From: Burkholderiales bacterium
GTDB taxonomy: Bacteria; Pseudomonadota; Gammaproteobacteria; Burkholderiales; Usitatibacteraceae
Direction: 5' to 3'
Assembly: GCA_026125445.1 (NCBI GenBank)
Contig: JAHCLE010000006.1
Coordinates: 1-45,804, forward strand
Length of the DNA: 45,804 bases
The position numbers were made by a program, and so were the translations under genes. The notes below the pieces were generated by a model that saw only the letters and a program-made list of their open reading frames with translations, made no database searches and was not told the DNA's origin. Of this stretch, positions 33,132 to 42,757 are shown piece after piece; the stretch's first letter is position 1, and each line of letters starts with the position of its first letter.

Positions 33132-33434
33132 CTAGCCCTTGAGGTCCGAGTAGGACTCGATGTCCAGCGTGCGCTTGCGCCGCACGAGGAGCAGCACGAT
33201 GGGGATGGCGATCGCGATCTCGGCGGCCGCCACGACGAAGATCAGGAAGACGAGCACGGCGCCGACGGCCGAGCCCATGGTGTGCGCGAAGGTCGCGAGG
33301 CTCAGGTTCACGCCGTTGAGCATCAGCTCCATGCACATGAGCATCACGAGCACGTTGCGCCGGATGATGACGCCGGTGAGTCCCAGGGCGAAGAGCGAGG
33401 CCGCCAGGACCTGGAGCATCATGACCTTATCCAT
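33132..33434 (-). CDS. nuoK: NADH-quinone oxidoreductase subunit K
   Basis: 100 residues from ATG 33434, overlapping nuoJ by 8 bases; an internal start at MMLQVLAASL would trim four residues. Three transmembrane helices with the two conserved glutamates (MCMELMLNGVNL and VVAAAEIAIAIPI) that form the proton path next to NuoJ. The C-terminal tail RKRTLDIESYSDLKG is typical. Confidence 0.95.
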   Translation of the reverse strand: MDKVMMLQVLAASLFALGLTGVIIRRNVLVMLMCMELMLNGVNLSLATFAHTMGSAVGAVLVFLIFVVAAAEIAIAIPIVLLLVRRKRTLDIESYSDLKG

Positions 33435-33954
33435 GGTCGTGCCTCCGGTTTTCCTTGATGACGGCCAGCGCCGCTACCACGGCCGCGAGGAGCAGCACCG
33501 AGGTGAGCTCGAAGTGCAGCCAGTACTCCGACAGGAAGGCCTGCGAGAAGCGGATCATGTCGAAGGGCTCGCCGGCGGCGCCGCGCGGCGCCGGGGGAAG
33601 GTCGCTCCAGTAGCCCACCGCCAGGGCCTCCGCGAGCAGCGACAGGCCGATGATCCCGGGCCAGAGGAGCTTCGAGAACTTCTCCCCGCCGGATTCGTCG
33701 CGCGGGTCGAGCAGCATGATGGCGTAGACCATGAACACCATCACCGCGCCCACGTAGATGAGGACCTGGAAGGCGGCGATGAAGTGCAGCCCCAGCAGGC
33801 CGTACACCCCGCCCAGGAACACCATGCAGGACACGAGCGCGATGGCCACGCGCATGGGCTGGCGCAGCACCAGCATGAGGGCCGCGCTCACGAACGCGCA
33901 GCCGGCGAACGCCCAGAGGAGCAGCGTGTCGAGGTGGGCGAGGAAGTCCGTCAT
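33427..33954 (-). CDS. nuoJ: NADH-quinone oxidoreductase subunit J
   Basis: 175 residues from ATG 33954, overlapping the nuoI stop (ATGA). Five transmembrane helices. The conserved helix with FQVLIYVGAVMVFMVYAIML carries the Tyr and Gly of the pi-bulge involved in coupling quinone reduction to proton pumping. The C-terminal helix LHFELTSVLLLAAVVAALAV is normal. Confidence 0.94.
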   Translation of the reverse strand: MTDFLAHLDTLLLWAFAGCAFVSAALMLVLRQPMRVAIALVSCMVFLGGVYGLLGLHFIAAFQVLIYVGAVMVFMVYAIMLLDPRDESGGEKFSKLLWPGIIGLSLLAEALAVGYWSDLPPAPRGAAGEPFDMIRFSQAFLSEYWLHFELTSVLLLAAVVAALAVIKENRRHDHG

Positions 33955-34532
33955 CCGCGTTCTCCGTCGGGCACGCGCGCCGGCGCCGGGGGATAGGGCT
34001 TGGCGACGTCGGACTGCGGCTGCCAGTCGAGGAGCTCCTCCTTGGCGAGCCACATGCTCCAGCGGTCGCCGGAGGGCAGGTTCGGCACCTCCTTCGCCAT
34101 GCGGATCGCGTCCTCGGGGCAGGCCTCCACGCACAGGCCGCAGAAGACGCAGCGCGAGTAGTCGATCTCGAAGCGCACCGGGTACTTCGGGTGGGCGGCG
34201 TCGGCCGGGTCGAAGCCCGCCTCGATCTCGATCACCTTGGCCGGGCACACCGTCGCGCACATGTTGCAGGCCACGCACTGCGGCGTGCCGTCGGGGCGGC
34301 GGGTGAGAACGTGCTTGCCGCGGTTGGCCTGCGCGTAGTCCCAGCGCGTCTCCTCGGGGTAGTAGGTGGTCAGCGCCCCCTTGCGGCCCGTCACCCACTT
34401 GCCCATGTTGCGCAGGAAGATCGATCCGGTGATCCACAGCCCGCGCAGGATCTCGGGCAGGTACGCCTTCTCCCAGAGCCCCATCTCGGGCTCGTTCCAG
34501 TACTGCTTGCGGACGTGGGGCCTGCGGCTCAT
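33951..34532 (-). CDS. nuoI: NADH-quinone oxidoreductase subunit I, long form
   Basis: 193 residues from ATG 34532, overlapping the nuoH stop (ATGA). It carries two 4Fe-4S clusters (N6a and N6b): CVACNMCATVCPAKVIEIE and CVFCGLCVEACPEDAIRM. The protein is longer than the roughly 162-residue betaproteobacterial form, with an extra N-terminus (MSRRPHVRKQYWNEPEMGLW) and a longer C-terminus after the second cluster (WSMWLAKEELLDWQPQ). This fits the impression that the operon belongs to a different complex I lineage. Confidence 0.93.
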   Translation of the reverse strand: MSRRPHVRKQYWNEPEMGLWEKAYLPEILRGLWITGSIFLRNMGKWVTGRKGALTTYYPEETRWDYAQANRGKHVLTRRPDGTPQCVACNMCATVCPAKVIEIEAGFDPADAAHPKYPVRFEIDYSRCVFCGLCVEACPEDAIRMAKEVPNLPSGDRWSMWLAKEELLDWQPQSDVAKPYPPAPARVPDGERG

Positions 34533-35668
34533 GCGCGCACCGCCCAGACGACGACCGCCGTGACGCACAGGTTCGCGAGCGCCAGCGGGAACATGAACTT
34601 CCAGGCGAACATCAGCACCTGGTCGTAGCGGAAGCGCGGCAGCGTCCAGCGGATGAGGATCTGGAAGCTGCACACCAGGAAGACCTTGAGGAGGAACGTC
34701 CCGAGCTGGGTCACCACCACCGCGCCGTGCGGCAAGGCGAGCGCCGCGCCGCCCGGGAAGGCGAAGCCGGCGTCGCTCATGTAGGGCAGGTTGTAGCCGC
34801 CCAGGAAGAGGGTCGTGAAGAGCGCGCCGATGATCGCGATCTCGATGAACTCCGCGAACATGAAGAGGCCCATCTTCATCGCGCTGTACTCGGTGAAGTA
34901 GCCCGCGATGAGCTCGCTCTCGGCCTCCGGCAGGTCGAAGGGGATGCGCTTGTTCTCGGCGATGGCCGCGGCCAGGAAGAGGGTCGCCGCGAAGGGCTGG
35001 TAGACGATGCCCCAGGCCGGCAGGAAGCCGAGCACGATCCCCGACTGCTGGCGCACCATCGCGTCGAGGTTCACGGTGCCGTAGACGAGGATGAGGCCGA
35101 GCACCGTGAGGCCCAGCACCAGCTCGTAGGAGATCATCTGCGAGCCCGCGCGCAGCGCCCCCAGGAGCGAGAACTTGTTGGACGAGGACCAGCCGGCGAG
35201 CATCGCGCCGATGATCGTGAGCCCGCTGAAGGCGAAGACGATGAGGATGCCCGCGTCGAGCGTGGCGATCTGCATCGGCCAGGTCTTGTCGCCGAAGAAG
35301 GCGGAGAGCGGCTCCCAGAGCCTGGCGGGCGTGAGCGAGCCGCCGAAGGGGATCACGGCGAAGACGAGGAGCACCGGCGTGAACACGACCCACGGCGCCA
35401 CCGCGTAGGCGTACCAGTCGTACGTGCGCGGCTTGAAGTCCTCCTTGAGGAGCATCTTCAGGCCGTCGGCCATGCCGTGGAAGAGGCCCAGCCAGACGAG
35501 CTTCACCTGCGTGCCCGGGATGCGGATGTAGGCCCGGTTGGCCCCGATGCGGTCGCTCATCACGGCGGCCTGCTTGCGCTCCACCCAGGTGAGGATGGTG
35601 CCGAAGCCCATCAGGACGCTGATCGCGTAGCCGATGAAGACGAGCGAGATGACGAGGTCGGCGATCAT
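34529..35668 (-). CDS. nuoH: NADH-quinone oxidoreductase subunit H
   Basis: 379 residues from ATG 35668, overlapping the nuoG stop (ATGA). The membrane subunit that forms much of the quinone chamber. Features: ILTWVERKQAAVMSDRIGAN, GLADGLK-like HGMADGLKMLLKEDFKP, and the conserved loop AIAENKRIPFDLPEAESELI followed by GYFTEYSAMKMGLFMFAEF. It is slightly longer than usual, with an extra glycine/alanine-rich segment before the last two helices (GFAFPGGAALALPHG). Confidence 0.95.
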   Translation of the reverse strand: MIADLVISLVFIGYAISVLMGFGTILTWVERKQAAVMSDRIGANRAYIRIPGTQVKLVWLGLFHGMADGLKMLLKEDFKPRTYDWYAYAVAPWVVFTPVLLVFAVIPFGGSLTPARLWEPLSAFFGDKTWPMQIATLDAGILIVFAFSGLTIIGAMLAGWSSSNKFSLLGALRAGSQMISYELVLGLTVLGLILVYGTVNLDAMVRQQSGIVLGFLPAWGIVYQPFAATLFLAAAIAENKRIPFDLPEAESELIAGYFTEYSAMKMGLFMFAEFIEIAIIGALFTTLFLGGYNLPYMSDAGFAFPGGAALALPHGAVVVTQLGTFLLKVFLVCSFQILIRWTLPRFRYDQVLMFAWKFMFPLALANLCVTAVVVWAVRA

Positions 35669-37097
35669 GGCGCGCCTCCGCCCGCGGCCGCGAGCGCCGG
35701 GAAGAGCGTCTCGGCGTCCGCCACGCCCGCGGGCTTCGCGAAGCACTTCGAGAAGGCGCTCGTGACGCCGGCGAAGTTGGTGTAGTGCCCGTCGCGCTCC
35801 GTCTGGATGCTCGTCGGGATGAAGACGTCGGCGTGCCCGTTCTCGGGCTGCAGCCAGGCGTTGAGGTAGACGATCTTCGCCGCCGGCGGGATGAGGCCGA
35901 AGTCGAGGCCCTCGCCCCAGACGAGGACGAGGTCGGCGTCCTTCGGGATCGCGGGCGCGCGATCGCCGAAGAGGGCCGTCGCCCCCGCGGTGTTGGGGTT
36001 CTTGTCGGCGCGGATGAGGAGCGAATCCTCGACCACCTCGCCCGGCTCGGGCAGGTGGTCGGCCTTGACGAAGGCCTCCAGCCGCGTGCCGAAGGCCGCC
36101 TTGAAGGCCGCGAGCTCCTCGTTGGAGCCCCAGCTCGAGACGATGGCCACGGGGCGGCGCGCGGCGGCGACGAGGCTCCTCGCCTGGGCGATGGCGCCGG
36201 GGAGATCGGCGGGCTTGCCCTTGAGCATGGCCACCTCGGCGCGGGCGCGGCCCAGCAGCTTCGGCAGGTCGCGTCCCTTGTTGCAGATCCACGGGCCGTT
36301 GACCGCCGGGTTCTCGAGCGGCGTGACGCGGTCGACCGAGGCGTTGGCCGCCTGCATGCCGGGCGCCTTGAGGCGCCATTCGGGCCGGCGGTGCCAGAGG
36401 TTCACGGTGCAGCCGCGCGAGCAGCCGGGGCACACCGAGGCCGTGGGCTCCAGGTACCAGACCCGCGCCTTGTGCAGGAAGGAGCGCGACAGGAGCGCGC
36501 CCACCGGGCAGATGTCGATCACGTTGTCGGAGTACGCGTCGTTCGCGAAGGACCCGTCCTCGGCGGCGCGCACCAGCGAGTGGTCGGCGCGGTTCACCAG
36601 CCCCAAGCCGTTGGACTTCGAGATCTCGCGCGTGAAGCGCACGCAGCGCGTGCACTGGATGCAGCGCTCGTTGTCCAGCACGATGCGGTTGGAGAGCGCG
36701 TAGTGCTTGGTCGCGTGCACCTTGGCGTCGACCGAGACCGAGCGCTCGCCGTTGTACTCGTAGTGGTAGTCCTGCAGCGTGCACTCGCCCGCCTTGTCGC
36801 AGATGCCGCAGTCGACCGGGTGGTTGAGCGTGATGAACTGCATCGTGGCCTTGCGGCGCGCGCGCACCTTCTCGGAGTTGGTGAAGACCACCATCCCCTC
36901 GGAGACGGGCATGTTGCAGGCGATCTCCACCCACTCGCCGCCGTCCTTTTCCGCCACCCCCACCACGCAGATGCGGCAGTTGCCGGGCACGGAGAGCTTC
37001 GGGTGCCAGCAGAAGTACGGGATGAAGATCCCGTGCTCGGTGGCCGCCTCCATGACGGTCTGGCCGGCCTTCGCCTCTATCTCGCGGCCGTCGATGG

Positions 37098-37110
<13 letters not shown>
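35665..37110 (-). CDS. nuoG: NADH-quinone oxidoreductase subunit G, short form with N7-type cysteines
   Basis: 481 residues from ATG 37110, against roughly 690-910 in most bacteria. The iron-sulfur region is complete: N1b (CWHPKLSVPGNCRICVV), N5 (HPVDCGICDKAGEC with its His), N4 (CIQCTRCVRF and ICPVGAL), and an additional CPGCSRGC with a later Cys in GPWICNKGRD that matches the N7 pattern. The molybdopterin-fold remainder is shortened to about 220 residues and ends with PTSIQTERDGHYTNFAG. The frame is open throughout and the stop overlaps nuoH, so a frameshift is unlikely. It carries electrons from NuoE/F to NuoI. Confidence 0.93.
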
Positions 37111-38386
<1,276 letters not shown>

Positions 38387-38387
<1 letters not shown>

Positions 38388-38851
38388 TATTTGCACTCCT
38401 CGATCAGCCGGTCCAGCTCCTGGAGCGTGAGGTTCTCGTGGTAGGCGTCGTTCACCATCATCACGGGCGCGGTGCCGCAGGAGCCCAGGCACTCGACGGT
38501 GGAGAGCGTGAACTTCCCGTCCGCGGTGGTCTCGCCCGGCTTCACGCCGAGCCTCTTGCAGGCGTGCTCGATCACGCCCTCGGCCCCGCGCATGGAGCAG
38601 GCGATGTTGCGGCAGACCTGCAGGTGGTGCCTTCCGATGCCCTCGCGCCGCAGCATCGTGTAGTAGGAGAGCACCTCCTCGACCTGCACGCGCGGCACGC
38701 CGAGGTAGGCGACCAGGCCGTCGATGTCCTCGTCGGCCACGAAGCCGCGGTCGGCCTGGATTCGGTGCAGGCAGGGCAGGACGAGGGAGGACTCGAACCC
38801 CGCGGGGAAGCGCTCCTTCATCTTCTCGAACTCGGGGATGAGGTGCTTCAC
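38387..38851 (-). CDS. nuoE: NADH-quinone oxidoreductase subunit E
   Basis: 154 residues from a GTG at 38851 that overlaps the nuoD stop (GTGA), with GGGAG upstream; no ATG is suitably placed. Thioredoxin-like protein with the 2Fe-2S cluster N1a: CRNIACSMRGAEG gives Cys-x4-Cys and ECLGSCGTAP gives Cys-x3-Cys. It partners NuoF in the NADH dehydrogenase module. Confidence 0.93.
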
Positions 38852-40071
38852 CTGTCGCACTCCCCGCCGATCATGTTGATGGAGCCGAAGGTCGGCACGA
38901 GGTCGGCGAGCTGGTAGCCCTCGAGCATCTTGTGCGCCCCGCCCATGTGCACGAAGCTGGGCGCGCGGCAGTGCACCTTGTACGGGGTGCCCTCGCCGGT
39001 GGAGACGAGGTAGAAGCCGAGCTCGCCGTTGGCACCCTCGTGCGCCACGTAGATCTCGCCGGCGGGGACCTTCGGGCCCTCCATCACCAGCTTGAAGTGG
39101 TTGATGAGAGACTCGATCTCGCCGTAGACGAGGGGCTTCTCGGGGAAGCTGCAGCGGCGGTCGTCGACGTTGATCGGGCCGGGCTCGAGCATCTCGACGC
39201 ACTGCCGGATCATGTGCACAGACTCGTCCATCTCGCGCATGCGGACGTAGTAGCGGTCGTAGTTGTCGCCCTTGATGCCGACGGGAACCTCGAAGTCCAG
39301 CTCGGGGTAGGCGAGGTAGGGCGTGTCCTTGCGCAGGTCGAGCGCGAGCCCCGTGGAGCGCAGCATCGGCCCGGTGTAGCCGTAGGAGAGCGCGTCGGCC
39401 TGGCTGAGGACGCCCACGTCGCGCATGCGGTCGATGAAGATGCGGTTCCTGTCCACCAGCCCGTGCACGCGGCCCACGAAGTCGTCGTACTGGACGAGGA
39501 TCTCCTCCAGCCGCTCGAGCCAACCCGGGGGCAGGTCCCTCGCCAGCCCCCCGATGCGACCGTAGGAGTGCGTGACCCGGGCCCCGGTGAGCGCCGCGAT
39601 GTGCTCGTACATGTAGTCGCGGATCATCACCATGTAGAGGAAGGCGGTCATCGCCCCCAGCTCCATCAGGCTCGCCGCGATGCAGGTGATGTGGTCGCAC
39701 AGCCGCGAGTACTCCGACAGGAGCGTGCGCAGCACCACGGCCCGCCGCGTGATCTCCACGCCCATCAGCCGCTCGACCGCGTCGCAGTAGGCGAAGTCGT
39801 TGATGAGCGGCGAGCAGTAGTTCAGCCGGTCCATGTACGGGATGCAGTTGTGCCAGGTGTGCGCCTCGCACTCCTTCTCGAACCCGCGGTGCAGGTAGCC
39901 GCAGTGCACGTCGGCGCGGATGACGCGCTCGCCGGAGAGCTCCGCGAAGATCTGGATGGTGCCGTGGGTGGCCGGGTGCGACGGGCCGATCGAGACGACG
40001 ACCGTGTCGTCGCGCTCGCCGGGGGCGAAGGCGGAGCGGACGGGGTTGGCGATGCGGGGGCCGGCGGCCAT
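38848..40071 (-). CDS. nuoD: NADH-quinone oxidoreductase subunit D
   Basis: 407 residues from ATG 40071, two bases after nuoC. The 49-kDa-type subunit lining the quinone site. The quinone-contacting His and Tyr are present: GPSHPATHGTIQ and PYMDRLNYCSPL. The N-terminal motif reads GPSHPATHG, where alpha-, beta- and gammaproteobacterial and mitochondrial forms usually have GPQHPAAHG. The end, PTFGSINMIGGECDR, is normal for the family. Confidence 0.95.
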   Translation of the reverse strand: MAAGPRIANPVRSAFAPGERDDTVVVSIGPSHPATHGTIQIFAELSGERVIRADVHCGYLHRGFEKECEAHTWHNCIPYMDRLNYCSPLINDFAYCDAVERLMGVEITRRAVVLRTLLSEYSRLCDHITCIAASLMELGAMTAFLYMVMIRDYMYEHIAALTGARVTHSYGRIGGLARDLPPGWLERLEEILVQYDDFVGRVHGLVDRNRIFIDRMRDVGVLSQADALSYGYTGPMLRSTGLALDLRKDTPYLAYPELDFEVPVGIKGDNYDRYYVRMREMDESVHMIRQCVEMLEPGPINVDDRRCSFPEKPLVYGEIESLINHFKLVMEGPKVPAGEIYVAHEGANGELGFYLVSTGEGTPYKVHCRAPSFVHMGGAHKMLEGYQLADLVPTFGSINMIGGECDR

Positions 40072-40073
40072 GG

Positions 40074-40577
40074 CTAGCCCCTCTCCCCGAGCTCGAAGCC
40101 CGGCCGGTAGGCGACGAGCGGCTGCTCGCGCTCCTTCGGGTAGTCCTTGCGCAGCGGGTGCCCGACGAAGCCCTCGTAGAGCAGGAGCGGGCGCAGGTCC
40201 GCGTTGCCCTCGAAGCCGATGCCGTACATCTCGTGGCACTCGCGCTCCATGAAGGCGGCCGAGCCGTAGAGCGGCGTGAGGGAGGGCACCGACGGGTTCG
40301 ACTCCGGCACGCGCGTCTTCACGCGCACGCGCACCTTGTGCGAGGTCGAGTAGAAGTGCCAGACCACCTCGAAGCGCGGGTCCTGGCCGGGCCAGTCGAC
40401 CGCCGTCACGTCGAGGAAGACGTCGAAGCCGAGCTCGTCGCGCAGCAGCCGCGCCGCGGCGAGGACACCGCCCGGCGCGAGGTTCGCGACCAGGATGCCG
40501 TGCGAGACCGCAACCTCCCCCTCCCTGTCGGACAGGCGGCTCGCGATCCGGTCGAAAACCTCTGCGGACGATTTCAT
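40074..40577 (-). CDS. nuoC: NADH-quinone oxidoreductase subunit C
   Basis: 167 residues from ATG 40577. The 30-kDa-type peripheral subunit. FEVVWHFYSTSHKVRVRVKT and RECHEMYGIGFEGNADLRPL match the family, as does GHPLRKDYPKEREQPLV. In betaproteobacteria the corresponding region usually reads EREVYDMFGI and HPFRKDFP, another sign of a distinct lineage. The 29-base gap after nuoB carries the second copy of the 23-base repeat. Confidence 0.92.
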   Translation of the reverse strand: MKSSAEVFDRIASRLSDREGEVAVSHGILVANLAPGGVLAAARLLRDELGFDVFLDVTAVDWPGQDPRFEVVWHFYSTSHKVRVRVKTRVPESNPSVPSLTPLYGSAAFMERECHEMYGIGFEGNADLRPLLLYEGFVGHPLRKDYPKEREQPLVAYRPGFELGERG

Positions 40578-40579
40578 GG

Positions 40580-40602
40580 TGACGGCTCGTTCCTCGACCA
40601 CG
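40580..40602. repeat. 23-base repeat, copy 2 (nuoB-nuoC junction)
   Basis: Identical to 19391-19413. On the minus strand it ends two bases before the nuoC ATG and includes GAGGAA, which could serve as the Shine-Dalgarno sequence. It fills most of the only sizeable gap within nuoA-J. Confidence 0.85.
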
Positions 40603-40606
40603 GTCC

Positions 40607-41134
40607 CTAGAAGTCCTTCGTCACGATCACGTGCTTCTGGCGCGCGATCTTGTCCTGCAGCTGCATGATCCCGTCGATCACCATCTCGGGCCGCGGCGGG
40701 CAGCCGGGGATGTAGACGTCGACGGGGAGGATGCGGTCGATGCCGGGCACCGCCGCGTAGTTCTGGTAGAAGCCGCCGCTCGTGGCGCACACGCCGAAGG
40801 CCATGACCCACTTCGGCTCGCACATCTGCTCCCAGACCTTGAGCAGGATCGGCGCCTGCTTGTGCGTGACGGTGCCCACCACCATGAGCAGGTCGGACTG
40901 GCGCGGCGAGAAGCGCGGCAGGGCGGCGCCGAAGCGGTCCGTGTCGTAGGGCGTGGAGCTCACCGCCATGAACTCCATGGCGCAGCAGGCGGTGACGAAC
41001 GGGTACGGGAAGATGGAGAACTTGCGCGCCCAGCCGATGAGCTCGTCCTTGCGGGTTGAGATGTACTCGAAGGCCGCGCTCTTGCCGGGGCTGCCGGCCG
41101 GCTCGATGGGGATGATGCGGCGCTCGGCGCTCAT
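40607..41134 (-). CDS. nuoB: NADH-quinone oxidoreductase subunit B
   Basis: 175 residues from ATG 41134, overlapping the nuoA stop (ATGA). It holds the terminal 4Fe-4S cluster N2: the tandem cysteines are in FVTACCAMEFMAV, the third in AFGVCATSGGFY and the fourth in YIPGCPPRPEMV. Betaproteobacterial NuoB typically reads FGLACCAVEMMH and lacks the FPYPF segment seen here, so the subunit belongs to another branch. All four cluster ligands are present. Confidence 0.95.
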   Translation of the reverse strand: MSAERRIIPIEPAGSPGKSAAFEYISTRKDELIGWARKFSIFPYPFVTACCAMEFMAVSSTPYDTDRFGAALPRFSPRQSDLLMVVGTVTHKQAPILLKVWEQMCEPKWVMAFGVCATSGGFYQNYAAVPGIDRILPVDVYIPGCPPRPEMVIDGIMQLQDKIARQKHVIVTKDF

Positions 41135-41496
41135 TCGCGTACCGCCTCCAGGAGCCGCGCCTTGTACACGTAGAGGAGGATGAGGACGAGGAGCGCCACG
41201 AAGATCCCGAGCGTGAAGATCATGAACCCGGTCAAGGGCTTGGCGCCCAGGGCCCAGATGAAGAGGAAGACGGTCTCGAGGTCGAACAGGATGAAGATGA
41301 TGGCGACCGCGTAGTACTTGATGGGCACCGCCTTCACGTTGTGGGTGTCCACCGGCGTGGCGCCGCACTCGAAGGGCTCGAGCTTCACCTCGGTGTCCTG
41401 CGGCTTGGGCCCCAGGAACTTGTTGAGGAAGAGCATGAGGGCCACGACGCCGAGGATCGCGGCCATGTACAGGAGGAAGACTACATAGGGGTTCAT
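41131..41496 (-). CDS. nuoA: NADH-quinone oxidoreductase subunit A
   Basis: 121 residues from ATG 41496. Three transmembrane helices and the long loop with KLEPFECGATPVDTHN, whose Cys lies near the quinone site. KYYAVAIIFILFDLETVFLF has the conserved acidic residues. It is the first gene of the 14-gene operon, divergent from the AbrB-family gene. A promoter with an FNR-like site lies upstream. Confidence 0.96.
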   Translation of the reverse strand: MNPYVVFLLYMAAILGVVALMLFLNKFLGPKPQDTEVKLEPFECGATPVDTHNVKAVPIKYYAVAIIFILFDLETVFLFIWALGAKPLTGFMIFTLGIFVALLVLILLYVYKARLLEAVRE

Positions 41497-41544
41497 TGTC
41501 GGCTCGGGGCGGCCCGCGCGGCTGCCGCTTTTTCCTGCACGGGC

Positions 41545-41550
41545 AGATTA
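41545..41550 (-). promoter_or_regulatory. Predicted -10 element of the nuo operon
   Basis: Minus strand TAATCT. Its distance from the FNR-like palindrome centre (41578.5) puts the transcription start near 41537 and the palindrome at about -41.5, the classic class II activator position, which would also explain the lack of a good -35. Confidence 0.5.
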
Positions 41551-41571
41551 GCCTTTCGTCCAATGCCCTCT

Positions 41572-41585
41572 TTGACGCACGTCAA
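41572..41585 (-). promoter_or_regulatory. FNR/CRP-family palindrome upstream of nuoA
   Basis: TTGAC-GCAC-GTCAA, with six-base arms TTGACG/CGTCAA. The half-sites are the same as in the site before the ferritin-por operon. It lies in the divergent region, 76 bases before nuoA and 48 before the AbrB-family gene, so it could act on either. Confidence 0.65.
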
Positions 41586-41632
41586 CCCGGACCGAGCACG
41601 GGAAAGAGCGCCTTTCGCGGGCAACGGGCAAA

Positions 41633-42706
41633 ATGCGGGCCATGGATCGACGACGACTCGCCGCCATCGCCGGGGCGCTGGCGGTGTGCACGGCGGGCGG
41701 CGCGCTCTGCGCCTGGCTGCGCACGCCACTTCCGTGGATGATCGGGCCGCTCGTCGGCATGGCGATCCTGCAGTTCGGCGGCGCGAGCCTCGAGGCGCCG
41801 CCCGGCGGCCGCCAGGCGGGCCAGCTGACCATCGGCGTGGCGCTGGGTCTCTACTTCACCCCCGCCGTCGCGCGCGAGGTCGTGGCCAACGCACCCGCGC
41901 TCTTCGCCGCCGCCGCCGGGGTGTTCCTGATCGGGGTGGCGACGAGCCTCGTCCTCGAGCGGGCCGCGCGCACCGACCACGCCACGGCCTTCTTCTCCAC
42001 CGCCATCGGCGGCGCCCAGGAGATGGTGGTGCTCGCCGACCGCCACGCGGCGCTGGCCGACCGGGTGGCGCTCGCGCACTCGCTGCGGCTGCTCGTCGTC
42101 CTGACCAGCGTCCCCGTGGCCATCACGCTGCTGGGCCAGACGGGCACCGACGACTACCGGCCGGTCGCGGTGCCCTTCGACCCGGCGGGGCTCGCGCTCC
42201 TGGCGGCCCTCGCGCTCGGCGCGGCCTTCGCCTGGCAGCGCACGCGACTTCCCAACCCGTTCATGATGGGCCCGCTCGCGCTGGTGATCGCCCTCACGGT
42301 GGCGGGGCTGCAGTTCTCCTCGATCCCCTCGTGGCTCACCAACGCCGCGCAGCTCCTGCTCGGCTGCAGCCTCGGCGCGCGCTTCCAGCAGAGCTTCCTG
42401 CGCGAGGCGCCGCGCTTCGTGGCCGCCGTCCTCGTCTCGGTGGCCGTGATGCTCGCCCTGTGCACCGCGCTCGCCTTCGGCGTGGCCTGGTCGATGGGAC
42501 TGCTGCCCGCCACGATCCTGCTCGCCTGCGCCCCCGGCGGCATCGCCGAGATGGCCATCACCGCCAAGGTCCTGCGCGTGGGCGTGGCCTTCGTCACCGC
42601 CGCGCACGTGATCCGCTTCGCCATCGTGATGCTCCTCACGGAGCCCGCCTACAAGCTCCTCGCGAGGCGAAGGGCCGCGGAGGAAGGCGGAGGAAACCCC
42701 TCTTGA
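41633..42706 (+). CDS. AbrB-family integral membrane protein
   Basis: 357 residues from ATG 41633 (ATG 41642 is equally possible; neither has a clear Shine-Dalgarno sequence). About ten transmembrane helices in two repeated halves, with the family signature repeated: LRTPLPWMIGPLVGMAIL and TRLPNPFMMGPLALVIAL, each followed by a QxxxGxxLG-type helix (RQAGQLTIGVALGLYF and NAAQLLLGCSLGARF). PF05145 proteins were once misnamed ammonia monooxygenase; they are probably transporters or regulators, function unsettled. LACAPGGIAEMAITAKVL is also typical. It is divergent from nuo and precedes the dehydratase gene by 51 bases. Confidence 0.88.
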   Translation: MRAMDRRRLAAIAGALAVCTAGGALCAWLRTPLPWMIGPLVGMAILQFGGASLEAPPGGRQAGQLTIGVALGLYFTPAVAREVVANAPALFAAAAGVFLIGVATSLVLERAARTDHATAFFSTAIGGAQEMVVLADRHAALADRVALAHSLRLLVVLTSVPVAITLLGQTGTDDYRPVAVPFDPAGLALLAALALGAAFAWQRTRLPNPFMMGPLALVIALTVAGLQFSSIPSWLTNAAQLLLGCSLGARFQQSFLREAPRFVAAVLVSVAVMLALCTALAFGVAWSMGLLPATILLACAPGGIAEMAITAKVLRVGVAFVTAAHVIRFAIVMLLTEPAYKLLARRRAAEEGGGNPS

Positions 42707-42757
42707 TGCAATGAGCGGTTGGGGCCGGGATATGATTCACGGGATGGAGGAGAGGCC

